From NCBI GenBank assembly GCA_002506175.1, contig DAXB01000010.1, positions 1 to 32,443 on the forward strand: a stretch of DNA of 32,443 bases. Direction: 5' to 3'. The position numbers and the translations under genes were made by a program. The notes under the pieces were generated by a model. It saw only the letters and a list, made by a program, of their open reading frames with translations, did no database searches and had not been told where the DNA came from. This document shows positions 1 through 6,762 of the stretch, one piece after another; the first letter of the stretch is position 1, and every line of letters starts with the position of its first letter. The DNA comes from Methanomassiliicoccaceae archaeon UBA113 (lineage in GTDB: Archaea; Thermoplasmatota; Thermoplasmata; Methanomassiliicoccales; Methanomethylophilaceae).

Positions 1-530
1 ACGTGAAGTTCATCATGGCGATCGAAACAGGAGGAATGTTCGCCAGGTTGATCGAGAACGGCTTCCCCGAGAAGTACAACTGCGCGTTGGTACACCTCTC
101 AGGACAGCCCGCGAGATCCACCAGGCGTCTGATCAAGAGGCTCAACGAGGAATACAACCTCCCAGTCACCGTCTTCACCGACGGGGACCCGTGGTCGTTC
201 AGGATCTTCGCATCCGTAGCATACGGAGCAATCAAGACCGCTCACATCTCGGAGTATCTGGCGACACCCACGGCACAGTTCATCGGAATCACACCGTCGG
301 ACATCCTGAACTACGACCTACCTACCGACAAGCTGTCGGACAAGGATATCGGTGCGCTCAACGCCGAGCTCACCGACCCCAGGTTCGCGGACGAGTTCTG
401 GGTCAACGAGATCCAGGCCATGCTCCACATGGGGAAGAAGGCTGAGCAGCAGGCTCTGGCCAAATACGGTCTGGAATACGCCACCGGAACCTATCTCCCT
501 GAGAAGCTCACGGACATGGGAATCCTGTGA
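1..530 (+). CDS. top6A: DNA topoisomerase VI subunit A, C-terminal part (cut by window start)
   Basis: Topoisomerase VI (type IIB) passes one DNA duplex through a double-strand break; subunit A, the Spo11 homologue, makes the cut. Only about 175 C-terminal residues are here; the family is usually near 365, so the catalytic tyrosine domain lies before base 1. What is visible is the Toprim part: the run around IETGGMF, then HLSGQPAR, RRL(I/L)KRLNEE and the acidic metal-binding motif FTDGDPWSF, all typical of archaeal Top6A/Spo11. The reading frame is already open at the first base (first full codon at base 3), so the GTG there is not a real start. Subunit B is expected just upstream, outside the window. 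A G+C hairpin with a pyrimidine tail follows the TGA stop. Confidence 0.93.
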   Translation, partial: VKFIMAIETGGMFARLIENGFPEKYNCALVHLSGQPARSTRRLIKRLNEEYNLPVTVFTDGDPWSFRIFASVAYGAIKTAHISEYLATPTAQFIGITPSDILNYDLPTDKLSDKDIGALNAELTDPRFADEFWVNEIQAMLHMGKKAEQQALAKYGLEYATGTYLPEKLTDMGIL

Positions 531-537
531 AAACAAT

Positions 538-566
538 GGGGCATACGCCCCGTCTTTCTTCTTCTG
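538..566 (+). terminator. hairpin terminator after top6A
   Basis: GGGGC (538-542), loop ATAC, GCCCC (547-551), followed by the T-rich stretch GTCTTTCTTCTTC. It begins seven bases after the top6A stop and sits between two converging genes, so it may also help end the transporter transcript from the other strand. Confidence 0.6.
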
Positions 567-574
567 TTCGATAA

Positions 575-1765
575 TCAATCATCGAAACCTTTGAGCGTAT
601 TTGGTTTCAGCGTCAGAACCGCCCACAATGCCGCATACACGACCAGATAGATGAGAACACAGGCCGCCACGCTGTAGACATAATTGTCCAGCGGCAGATT
701 GACCACGATGACCATACCTAGAGTCGCAAACGCAAATGTCAGGAAGTTGATCACGGACGATATTGCTCCGGAATTGCCGATATCCTGTCTAAGAAGAATG
801 TCGAACCCGAACGAACGCACGGATGACGATACCCCGATGAGCGGGATGATGCCGATGAAGAACAGCATCGGCGACGATGCTCCGACCGTCCACAGGACCA
901 CGCACGAGAACAGGATCAGGATGAAACACGCTTTCAGCATGCCTCTCGTTCCGAGCCTGTCCTTGAATCTCATCAATACTACAATCAGGAGCAATCCCAG
1001 AATCATCGCGAATGCCAGGTACAGCGAATACCAGTCGCCGACGCCGAACCCCTTGTCCTTGTAGATGTACTCCGAAACAGAGATGTATGCGAGGATGCAG
1101 AATGTTATCATCGTCATCATTACGGTGAATCTTCTGAAGTCACGGTTCCTGACTATCGGTACCATGCTGCCCAATGCCCCTACAACTGTCCCCTTGTACC
1201 TATCCTTCGGGATATCCGAGGGCAGGAGGAAGGCCATGAGCAGACAAATAACGGCGATTACCGCAGGTGCCCAGAACGTAGCGGGCCATCCGCTGACCCA
1301 TATGATGACCTGGCCGAGGATCGGAGAAGCTACCGGACCTATGATTCCGATTATGGCTACGAGGGTTAGCGTCCTCGTTCTCCTGGATCCGTCGAAACAG
1401 TCCCTGATCAGAGCCATCGATGTCGCCATCGCACCTCCGCCTCCGGCTGCCTGGAGTATCCTTGCCGCGATGAGGACCTCCACGGTTGGTGCGAAACTGC
1501 ACAGGAGACTCGACACCACATACAGTGTGAGAGACCCTATCAGAACCGAACGCCTCCCGTATTTGTCGCTAACGGGGCCCAAAACCAGGATGCTGACCGC
1601 AAGCGACAGCATGAACATGTACAGAGACATGTTGAAGGTTGCTTCGGTCGTACCGAAATGCTCCACCATCTCGTCGAGGGCCGGAAGGAACATGTCCGTG
1701 GAAAGCGGAGCGAACATGCTCAGGATCACTATCAGAATCATCAGCATTCCGTCGGACATCTTCAT
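575..1765 (-). CDS. MFS drug exporter, Bcr/CflA family
   Basis: A 396-residue polytopic membrane protein with about twelve hydrophobic segments, the normal size for 12-TM major facilitator transporters. The first helix, with SMFAPLSTDMFLPALDEM, is a hallmark of the Bcr/CflA (DHA1) drug:H+ antiporters. MFS motif A is seen as GPVSDKYGRRSVL in the loop after helix 2, and the stretch LQAAGGGGAMATSMALIRD matches the helix 4-5 region of the family. The likely role is proton-driven export of a small hydrophobic drug or metabolite; the substrate cannot be told. The start is the ATG at 1765; a second ATG two codons in is also possible. A TATA-like TATAAAAA lies about 33 bases upstream on the minus strand. 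Its family is most common in bacteria, and it sits beside other bacterial-looking genes. Confidence 0.88.
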   Translation of the reverse strand: MKMSDGMLMILIVILSMFAPLSTDMFLPALDEMVEHFGTTEATFNMSLYMFMLSLAVSILVLGPVSDKYGRRSVLIGSLTLYVVSSLLCSFAPTVEVLIAARILQAAGGGGAMATSMALIRDCFDGSRRTRTLTLVAIIGIIGPVASPILGQVIIWVSGWPATFWAPAVIAVICLLMAFLLPSDIPKDRYKGTVVGALGSMVPIVRNRDFRRFTVMMTMITFCILAYISVSEYIYKDKGFGVGDWYSLYLAFAMILGLLLIVVLMRFKDRLGTRGMLKACFILILFSCVVLWTVGASSPMLFFIGIIPLIGVSSSVRSFGFDILLRQDIGNSGAISSVINFLTFAFATLGMVIVVNLPLDNYVYSVAACVLIYLVVYAALWAVLTLKPNTLKGFDD

Positions 1766-1798
1766 GTTCTTGCCTCTGGACGGTCCAAAGTCACTGTG

Positions 1799-1806
1799 TT
1801 TTTATA
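1799..1806 (-). promoter_or_regulatory. TATA box of the MFS exporter gene
   Basis: Minus-strand TATAAAAA about 33 bases before the ATG at 1765, a distance that would give a very short leader. It is the clearest archaeal promoter element in the divergent gap 1766-1895. Confidence 0.55.
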
Positions 1807-1858
1807 CCTATCCGAAGAAAGGCCTTCTTCTAACTTTCTTAAAACGGCCCACCCACCA

Positions 1859-1866
1859 TTATTAAT
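1859..1866 (+). promoter_or_regulatory. TATA-like box of the DUF362 gene
   Basis: TTATTAAT ends 29 bases before the ATG at 1896. No Shine-Dalgarno-like sequence precedes that ATG (CAGATAACAATG), which fits a leaderless transcript. Confidence 0.4.
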
Positions 1867-1895
1867 CGGTAAAGCAATCCGAATCCCAGATAACA

Positions 1896-3014
1896 ATGAC
1901 GTCCAAGGTTTATTTCACGGACATGAGAACAAAACCAGACCAGAGCCTGATGACGAAACTGGACAAACTCATCAGAGCCGCTGGCATTGATCAGATCGAT
2001 ATGGAGAAGAAGTTCGTCGCCATCAAGATGCACTTCGGAGAATACGGCAACCTGTCGTTCCTGAGACCCAACTATGCGAAGGTCGTCGCGGACATAGTCA
2101 AGGAGAAGGGAGGGATGCCGTATCTCGTGGACTGCAACACCCTCTATCCCGGAATGAGGAAGAACGGTATCGGACACATCGCGAATGCCGAGATGAACGG
2201 ATTCAACTCCACCACGACCGGATGCAACGTCTTCATCGGAGACGGAATCAAAGGTACGGATGATGTGGAGATACCTATCATCAACGGAGAATACTGCCAG
2301 ACCGCCAAGATCGGCCGTGCTGTAGCAGACTGCGACATCATCATCTCACTGAGCCACTTCAAGGGACATGAGGTCACAGGAATCGGAGGTGCTCTGAAGA
2401 ACCTAGGAATGGGCTGCGCATCCAGAAGAGGGAAGATGGAGCTCCACTCCTCGGGAATCGCCCACATCCATGAGGATAAGTGCAAAGGATGCAGGAGATG
2501 CGAGAAGCACTGCGGACAGAGCGCACTGAAATTCGATGATAAGGCCAAAAAGATGGCAGTCGACGGCAACCTCTGTGCCGGATGCGGAAGATGCATCGCT
2601 ATGTGCCCCTACGATGCGCTCTACGCCGAATACGACGAGAAGGCCGAGATCATCAACGGAAAGATCGTCGAATACGCGAAGTCACTCGTAGACAGCAGGC
2701 CCAACTTCCACATATCGTTCCTCTCGGACGTGTCCCCGCAGTGCGACTGCCACTCGTCGAACGACTCGCCCATCATCCCGAACGTCGGAATCTACGCCTC
2801 GTTCGATCCCGTTGCAATCGACCTCGCATGCGTAGAGGAGGCTCAGAGGCAGCCAATGCTTCCCGGAACCATGCTTTACTGCAACTGCGGCGGAAAGAAA
2901 CCGAACGACATCTTCGGGGTCACCAACAAGAACACCGCTTGGCAGGCCCACTTCGAACATGCCAAGAAGATCGGAATGGGTGACGGCTCATACGAGATTG
3001 TCAGCATAGACTGA
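1896..3014 (+). CDS. DUF362 family protein with two [4Fe-4S] clusters
   Basis: A 372-residue cytoplasmic protein of the DUF362 family. Residues 1-190 and about 255-350 form the split DUF362 domain (KMHFGEYGN near the N-terminus, LSHFKGHEVTGIGGALKNLGMG in the middle, YASFDPVAIDLAC late). Inserted between them is an eight-cysteine bacterial-type ferredoxin module: CKGCRRCEKHC (C196, C199, C202, C206) and CAGCGRCIAMC (C227, C230, C233, C237), each followed by the usual proline or glycine. The family is redox-related and widespread in methanogens and anaerobic bacteria, but its reaction is not established, so no specific function is claimed. It is monocistronic by context: the gene on its left is divergent, and a hairpin plus a fresh promoter separate it from htpG. 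Confidence 0.9.
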   Translation: MTSKVYFTDMRTKPDQSLMTKLDKLIRAAGIDQIDMEKKFVAIKMHFGEYGNLSFLRPNYAKVVADIVKEKGGMPYLVDCNTLYPGMRKNGIGHIANAEMNGFNSTTTGCNVFIGDGIKGTDDVEIPIINGEYCQTAKIGRAVADCDIIISLSHFKGHEVTGIGGALKNLGMGCASRRGKMELHSSGIAHIHEDKCKGCRRCEKHCGQSALKFDDKAKKMAVDGNLCAGCGRCIAMCPYDALYAEYDEKAEIINGKIVEYAKSLVDSRPNFHISFLSDVSPQCDCHSSNDSPIIPNVGIYASFDPVAIDLACVEEAQRQPMLPGTMLYCNCGGKKPNDIFGVTNKNTAWQAHFEHAKKIGMGDGSYEIVSID

Positions 3015-3048
3015 ATGTCAAACCGAAACCTCTTACCCTTCCTACGAA

Positions 3049-3065
3049 GGGGGAATCCCCCATTT
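3049..3065 (+). terminator. hairpin terminator after the DUF362 gene
   Basis: GGGGG (3049-3053), loop AAT, CCCCC (3057-3061), then ATTTT. It lies 35 bases past the DUF362 stop and before the htpG promoter. Confidence 0.5.
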
Positions 3066-3094
3066 TCCACCAGACTGTGGAATAATAGAATATG

Positions 3095-3150
3095 TTTTTA
3101 TAGAAGTTCTAACACTAGTCTTTTTATTGAGCCTAAAGGCAGAAGGTTCT
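3095..3150 (+). promoter_or_regulatory. htpG promoter with two TATA-like boxes and paired AGAAG(G)TTCT repeats
   Basis: Two T-rich TATA-like boxes, TTTTTATA (3095-3102) and TTTTTATT (3121-3128), precede the ATG at 3155. The second would give an almost leaderless message. Two short inverted repeats are present: AGAAGTTCT (3102-3110), touching the first box, and AGAAGGTTCT (3141-3150), just before the start codon. They may be operator half-sites for a heat-shock regulator; this is inference from position and symmetry. Confidence 0.4.
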
Positions 3151-3154
3151 TGAA

Positions 3155-5065
3155 ATGGCTAAGAAACAATTCAAGGCAGAATCCAAACAGCTTCTCGATC
3201 TGATGATCAACTCGATCTACACACACAGGGAGATCTTCCTGAGGGAGATCATCTCGAATGCGTCGGATGCCATAGACAAGCTTCATTACAAATCAATCAC
3301 GGAATCGGACATCCCCGTATCCAGAGAGGATTTCCGCATCGATGTCAAGGTGGACAACGAAGCCGGAACGGTCACAGTGTCAGACAACGGTATCGGAATG
3401 ACCAGGGAGGATATGGATGCCAACCTGGGAGTCATCGCCCACAGCGGTTCTCTCGATTTCAAGAAGAACATCGAAGAAGGCAAGGATGTCGACATCATAG
3501 GACAGTTCGGAGTCGGTTTCTACTCCTCGTTCCTGGTATCGGACAAGGTCACCGTGAGGTCGAAGGCCTACGGACAGGACCAGGCATGGGAATGGGTCAG
3601 CTCGGGAGCCGACGGATACACCGTCAAAGAGTGCGAGAAAGATTCGTACGGTACAGACGTCATCATGCACATCCGCGAGGATGACGAGAACGAATCATAC
3701 AGCACATACCTCGACACGTACACGCTCGAGGATCTCATCAAGAAGTACTCGGATTACGTTCGCTGGCCGATCCACATGATGCTCGAGAAAGGAGCCATGG
3801 AGGAGACCGGCGAGACCAACGAGGACGGAACCCCCAAGAAAGAGTGGAAAACCCACGGCGAGGACACTGTCGTCAACAGCATGGTACCTATCTGGCAGAG
3901 GGACAAGGCATCCGTCACCGATGATGACTGCAAGAACTTCTACAAGGAGAAGTTCCACGACTACGAGGAACCCGTATCCGTCATCCGCGTCAACGCCGAG
4001 GGAACGGTCAGCTACAAGGCGATGCTGTTCGTCCCCAAGGTCGCACCCTACAACTTCTACAGCAGGGACTTCGAGCCCGGACTGCAGCTGTACTCATCCG
4101 GGGTCATGATCATGGACAAGTGCAAGGACCTGCTCCCGGACTGCTTCAGGTTCGTCAGAGGGATCGTGGACTCCCCGGACCTCTCGCTGAACATCTCCAG
4201 AGAGATGCTGCAGCACGACCGCCAGCTGTCCATGATCAGAAGCAACCTCGAGAAGAAGATCAAGAACGAATTGGAGAGACTTCTGACCGAGGACAGGGAG
4301 ACATACAATGAGTTCCACAAGAACTTCGGGCCCCAGATCAAGTACGGTATCGTCGAGGACTGGGGAGCAAAATCCGATCTTCTCAAGGACCTCATCATGT
4401 TCCACTCGATGAAACTGGACAAGCCCATCACGCTGAAGGAGTACGTCGACTCCATGCCGGAAGGCCAGGAGAAGATCTACTACGCATCTGCGGAAAGCAT
4501 CGCGAGGGCGAAACAGCTGCCCCAGACCGAGCAGGTCATGGACAAGGGATACGACATCATCTGCCTCACGGAGGAGGTGGACGAGTTCACACTCCGCACA
4601 CTCAGGAACTACAACGAGAAGGAGTTCTGCGACATCAACGGCAAGGACCTCGGACTCGAGACGGAGGATGAGAAGAAAGAATCCGATGCGAAAGAGGAGG
4701 AGGCCAAGGACATCCTAGCTTTCGTCAAGGAGTCCCTGGGGGACAGGGTGGATTCGGTCAAACTCTCCAGGAAACTGAAGACGCATGCGGTATGTCTCAG
4801 CTCCGAAGGCGATGTATCATTCGAGATGGAGAAGTACTTCGCGAACATCCCCGGAGGAAACGAGATGGAGAGGGTCAAGGCAAAACGTGTCCTGGAGATC
4901 AATGCTTCTCACCCGGCATTCGAATCTCTGAAGAAGGCATATGAGGCCGACAAGGACAAGGCGAAAGCAATGTCCGAGATCATGCTCTGCCAAGCACTTC
5001 TCATGGCCGGAATGCCCGTGGATGACATGCTCGGATACTCCGAGAACATCTTCAAACTGTTCTGA
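3155..5065 (+). CDS. htpG: molecular chaperone HtpG (Hsp90)
   Basis: A 636-residue Hsp90, full length for bacterial HtpG (about 620-640). HtpG is an ATP-driven dimeric chaperone of the cytosol. The GHKL ATP-binding domain carries NASDA (residues 35-39), DNGIGM (77-82) and the lid glycine motif GQFGVGFYS (116-124). The middle domain holds the conserved RGIVDSPDLSLNISREMLQ, including the arginine that contacts ATP phosphate, and the C-terminal dimerisation domain follows a short acidic linker rich in E and K (near residues 505-525). There is no eukaryotic MEEVD tail. The start ATGGCTAAGAAACAATTC gives the usual N-terminus. Hsp90 is missing from most archaea, so this gene was probably acquired from a bacterium; base composition no longer stands out. 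Confidence 0.97.
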   Translation: MAKKQFKAESKQLLDLMINSIYTHREIFLREIISNASDAIDKLHYKSITESDIPVSREDFRIDVKVDNEAGTVTVSDNGIGMTREDMDANLGVIAHSGSLDFKKNIEEGKDVDIIGQFGVGFYSSFLVSDKVTVRSKAYGQDQAWEWVSSGADGYTVKECEKDSYGTDVIMHIREDDENESYSTYLDTYTLEDLIKKYSDYVRWPIHMMLEKGAMEETGETNEDGTPKKEWKTHGEDTVVNSMVPIWQRDKASVTDDDCKNFYKEKFHDYEEPVSVIRVNAEGTVSYKAMLFVPKVAPYNFYSRDFEPGLQLYSSGVMIMDKCKDLLPDCFRFVRGIVDSPDLSLNISREMLQHDRQLSMIRSNLEKKIKNELERLLTEDRETYNEFHKNFGPQIKYGIVEDWGAKSDLLKDLIMFHSMKLDKPITLKEYVDSMPEGQEKIYYASAESIARAKQLPQTEQVMDKGYDIICLTEEVDEFTLRTLRNYNEKEFCDINGKDLGLETEDEKKESDAKEEEAKDILAFVKESLGDRVDSVKLSRKLKTHAVCLSSEGDVSFEMEKYFANIPGGNEMERVKAKRVLEINASHPAFESLKKAYEADKDKAKAMSEIMLCQALLMAGMPVDDMLGYSENIFKLF

Positions 5066-5069
5066 AACC

Positions 5070-5089
5070 AAGGGCGGGAAACCGCCCTT
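5070..5089 (+). terminator. hairpin after htpG
   Basis: An eight-pair stem AAGGGCGG/CCGCCCTT with a GAAA tetraloop begins five bases after the htpG stop. There is no T-run on the plus strand after it, so it may act as an mRNA 3'-end stabiliser rather than a classical terminator. Confidence 0.55.
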
Positions 5090-5097
5090 ACTCTATC

Positions 5098-5129
5098 AAA
5101 AAAAGAGAGAAAAAGGTGTCAAAAACACC
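5098..5129 (-). terminator. terminator of the DUF1846 gene
   Basis: On the minus strand, GGTGT/ACACC (5125-5129 with 5115-5119) encloses a five-base loop and is followed by a long T-rich run, CTTTTTCTCTCTTTTTTTG (5098-5114). It lies about 20 bases after the DUF1846 stop and meets the htpG hairpin tail to tail. Confidence 0.65.
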
Positions 5130-5149
5130 CATAGTATGGTTTCTCGGAA

Positions 5150-6637
5150 TCAGACGCCCTCGTGGAAAAGGCACTTCGTCTGGTGCTCGGGCTCGCTTGA
5201 CGTGTACATCCCCAGCTTCTTGAAAACGCTCTCGTCGATCTGCGACAGGATGACCGACGAATGGACGTCGCATCCCCTCAGTTTGGGGAGCATCTGGAAA
5301 GCCTTTGCGGCGTTCTCATCGGTCCTCGCAACGATGGAAAGTGCTACGAGCATCTCATCCAAGTGCATGCGGGGATTCTTGTTCCCGAGATAATCGACCT
5401 TGAGGCTATGAACGGATTCGATGACATCCTTGGAAATCAGAGTGACTGAATCGTCTATTCCGGCAAGCTCCTTCAGTGCGTTCAGCATCATCGATGACGA
5501 TGCGGTCGTCAGCGGCGTAGCCTTTCCCGTGATGATCCTTCCGTCCTCCATCTCTGCGGCGACGATAGGCCTCTCGGTCTCCAGCATGACCCTCCTGACC
5601 GTCTCCACCGTGTTGCGGTACTCGGGTTTGATTCCCGCATTCTTCATGTAGACCTCGGCCTTGAACAACGTCTCGTCCGATGCCCTTCCCTCCCTGCGGT
5701 CCCTGAGCGTGGAGAAGTAACGCCTGATGATCTCATAGTTGGCCGCCCTCCTCACCACATCGTCGTTGACGATGCAATGGCCCACCATGTTCACCCCCAT
5801 GTCCGTGGGCGAGAGGTACGGGGACTCTCCGAGAACCCCTTCCAGGATGGCATTCACCACGGGGAAGACCTCCAGATCCCTGTTGTAATTGACCGTGGCC
5901 ACACCGTAGTTCTCGAAGTGGTACGAATCGATCATATTGACATCCCCCAGGTCCACGGTCGCCGCCTCGTACGCGATGTTGACCGGGTGCTTCAGAGGAA
6001 GGTTCCATACAGGGAACGTCTCGAACTTCGCATATCCTGCCTGCTTCCCCCTCTTCTTCTCATGATAGAGCTGCGACAGGCACACGGCCATCTTTCCGCT
6101 TCCGGGCCCGGGTGCTGTGACGATGACCAGAGGTTTCGTCGTAGGGATGTAGTCGTTCTTTCCGTATCCGTCATCCGAAGCGATGAGCGGTACGTTCGAC
6201 GGATATCCCTCGATCAGATAATGCCTGTAGACCTTCAGTCCGTTGGATTCCGCCCTCTTCTGGAACGTCTCTGCCTCGGACTGTCCGTTGAAATGCGTGA
6301 TGACCAGGCAGTTCACCGCGATGCCTCTGTCCGTGAACATGTCCACGAGCCTGAGCACCTCCAGATCGTATCCCACACTGAAATCCTTGCGGATCTTCTT
6401 CTTCACGATGTCCTCGGCGTTGATGACGATGATTGCCTCTGCATCCCCTCCGAACTGGGTGAGCATCCTGATCTTGCTGTCCGGCATGAATCCGGGAAGT
6501 ACGCGGGAAGCATGGTAGTCATCGAAGAGCTTGCCTCCGAACTCGAGGTAGAGCTTGCCTCCGAAGTGCTTGATGCGTTCCCTGATGTGTTCCGACTGAG
6601 TCTTCAGGTACAGATCATTATCGAACCCGGTTTTCAT
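5150..6637 (-). CDS. DUF1846 family protein
   Basis: A 495-residue protein matching the DUF1846 family, of similar length and with the same opening pattern (GFDNDLYLKTQSEHI, then LYLEFGGKLFDDYHASRVLPGF). A P-loop-like turn, VTAPGPGSGKMAVCLSQLYH, lies near residue 175-195 and is followed by FETFPVWNLPLKHPVN; the C-terminal third has HLDEMLVALSIVARTDENA. The family is mostly bacterial (Firmicutes and other anaerobes); its function is unknown to me, so none is assigned beyond likely nucleotide binding. The ATG at 6637 was chosen over an ATG 18 codons earlier: the family begins here, and a TATA-like element lies 24-33 bases upstream. It is one of several bacterial-type genes in this stretch. Confidence 0.85.
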   Translation of the reverse strand: MKTGFDNDLYLKTQSEHIRERIKHFGGKLYLEFGGKLFDDYHASRVLPGFMPDSKIRMLTQFGGDAEAIIVINAEDIVKKKIRKDFSVGYDLEVLRLVDMFTDRGIAVNCLVITHFNGQSEAETFQKRAESNGLKVYRHYLIEGYPSNVPLIASDDGYGKNDYIPTTKPLVIVTAPGPGSGKMAVCLSQLYHEKKRGKQAGYAKFETFPVWNLPLKHPVNIAYEAATVDLGDVNMIDSYHFENYGVATVNYNRDLEVFPVVNAILEGVLGESPYLSPTDMGVNMVGHCIVNDDVVRRAANYEIIRRYFSTLRDRREGRASDETLFKAEVYMKNAGIKPEYRNTVETVRRVMLETERPIVAAEMEDGRIITGKATPLTTASSSMMLNALKELAGIDDSVTLISKDVIESVHSLKVDYLGNKNPRMHLDEMLVALSIVARTDENAAKAFQMLPKLRGCDVHSSVILSQIDESVFKKLGMYTSSEPEHQTKCLFHEGV

Positions 6638-6660
6638 GTAATCCGTTGAGCGATTTCCCT

Positions 6661-6670
6661 GTAATAAATT
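6661..6670 (-). promoter_or_regulatory. TATA-like box of the DUF1846 gene
   Basis: Minus-strand AATTTATTAC, 24-33 bases before the chosen ATG at 6637 and within the translated part of the longer alternative start. Its position argues for the shorter protein and an almost leaderless transcript. Confidence 0.4.
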
Positions 6671-6717
6671 ATTGCATAAGAAGAAAAACACGGAATCGAC
6701 AGCAACGCCCGATATCC

Positions 6718-6725
6718 TTTATAGA
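6718..6725 (+). promoter_or_regulatory. TATA box and ribosome site of the TerB-BrxD-helicase operon
   Basis: TTTATAGA at 6718-6725 lies about 38 bases before the ATG at 6763, with AGAGG at 6751-6755 as a ribosome binding site seven bases before the start. Together they rule against the in-frame start at 6646, which lies upstream of the promoter. Confidence 0.5.
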
Positions 6726-6762
6726 GCGCAGTACCTCAAGGATTCGATTAAGAGGAACGTCC

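Noticed and set aside
5777..6649. Long plus-strand open frame (290 codons) opposite the DUF1846 gene
   Set aside because: It is antisense to a gene with clear family features, and its protein is rich in Arg, His, Val and Asp in no recognisable fold; such frames arise from codon bias in moderately GC-rich genes.
6646..6762. Longer TerB-protein start at 6646
   Set aside because: A TATA box (6718) and AGAGG ribosome site (6751) both lie downstream of it, and the added residues are basic and unlike the family.
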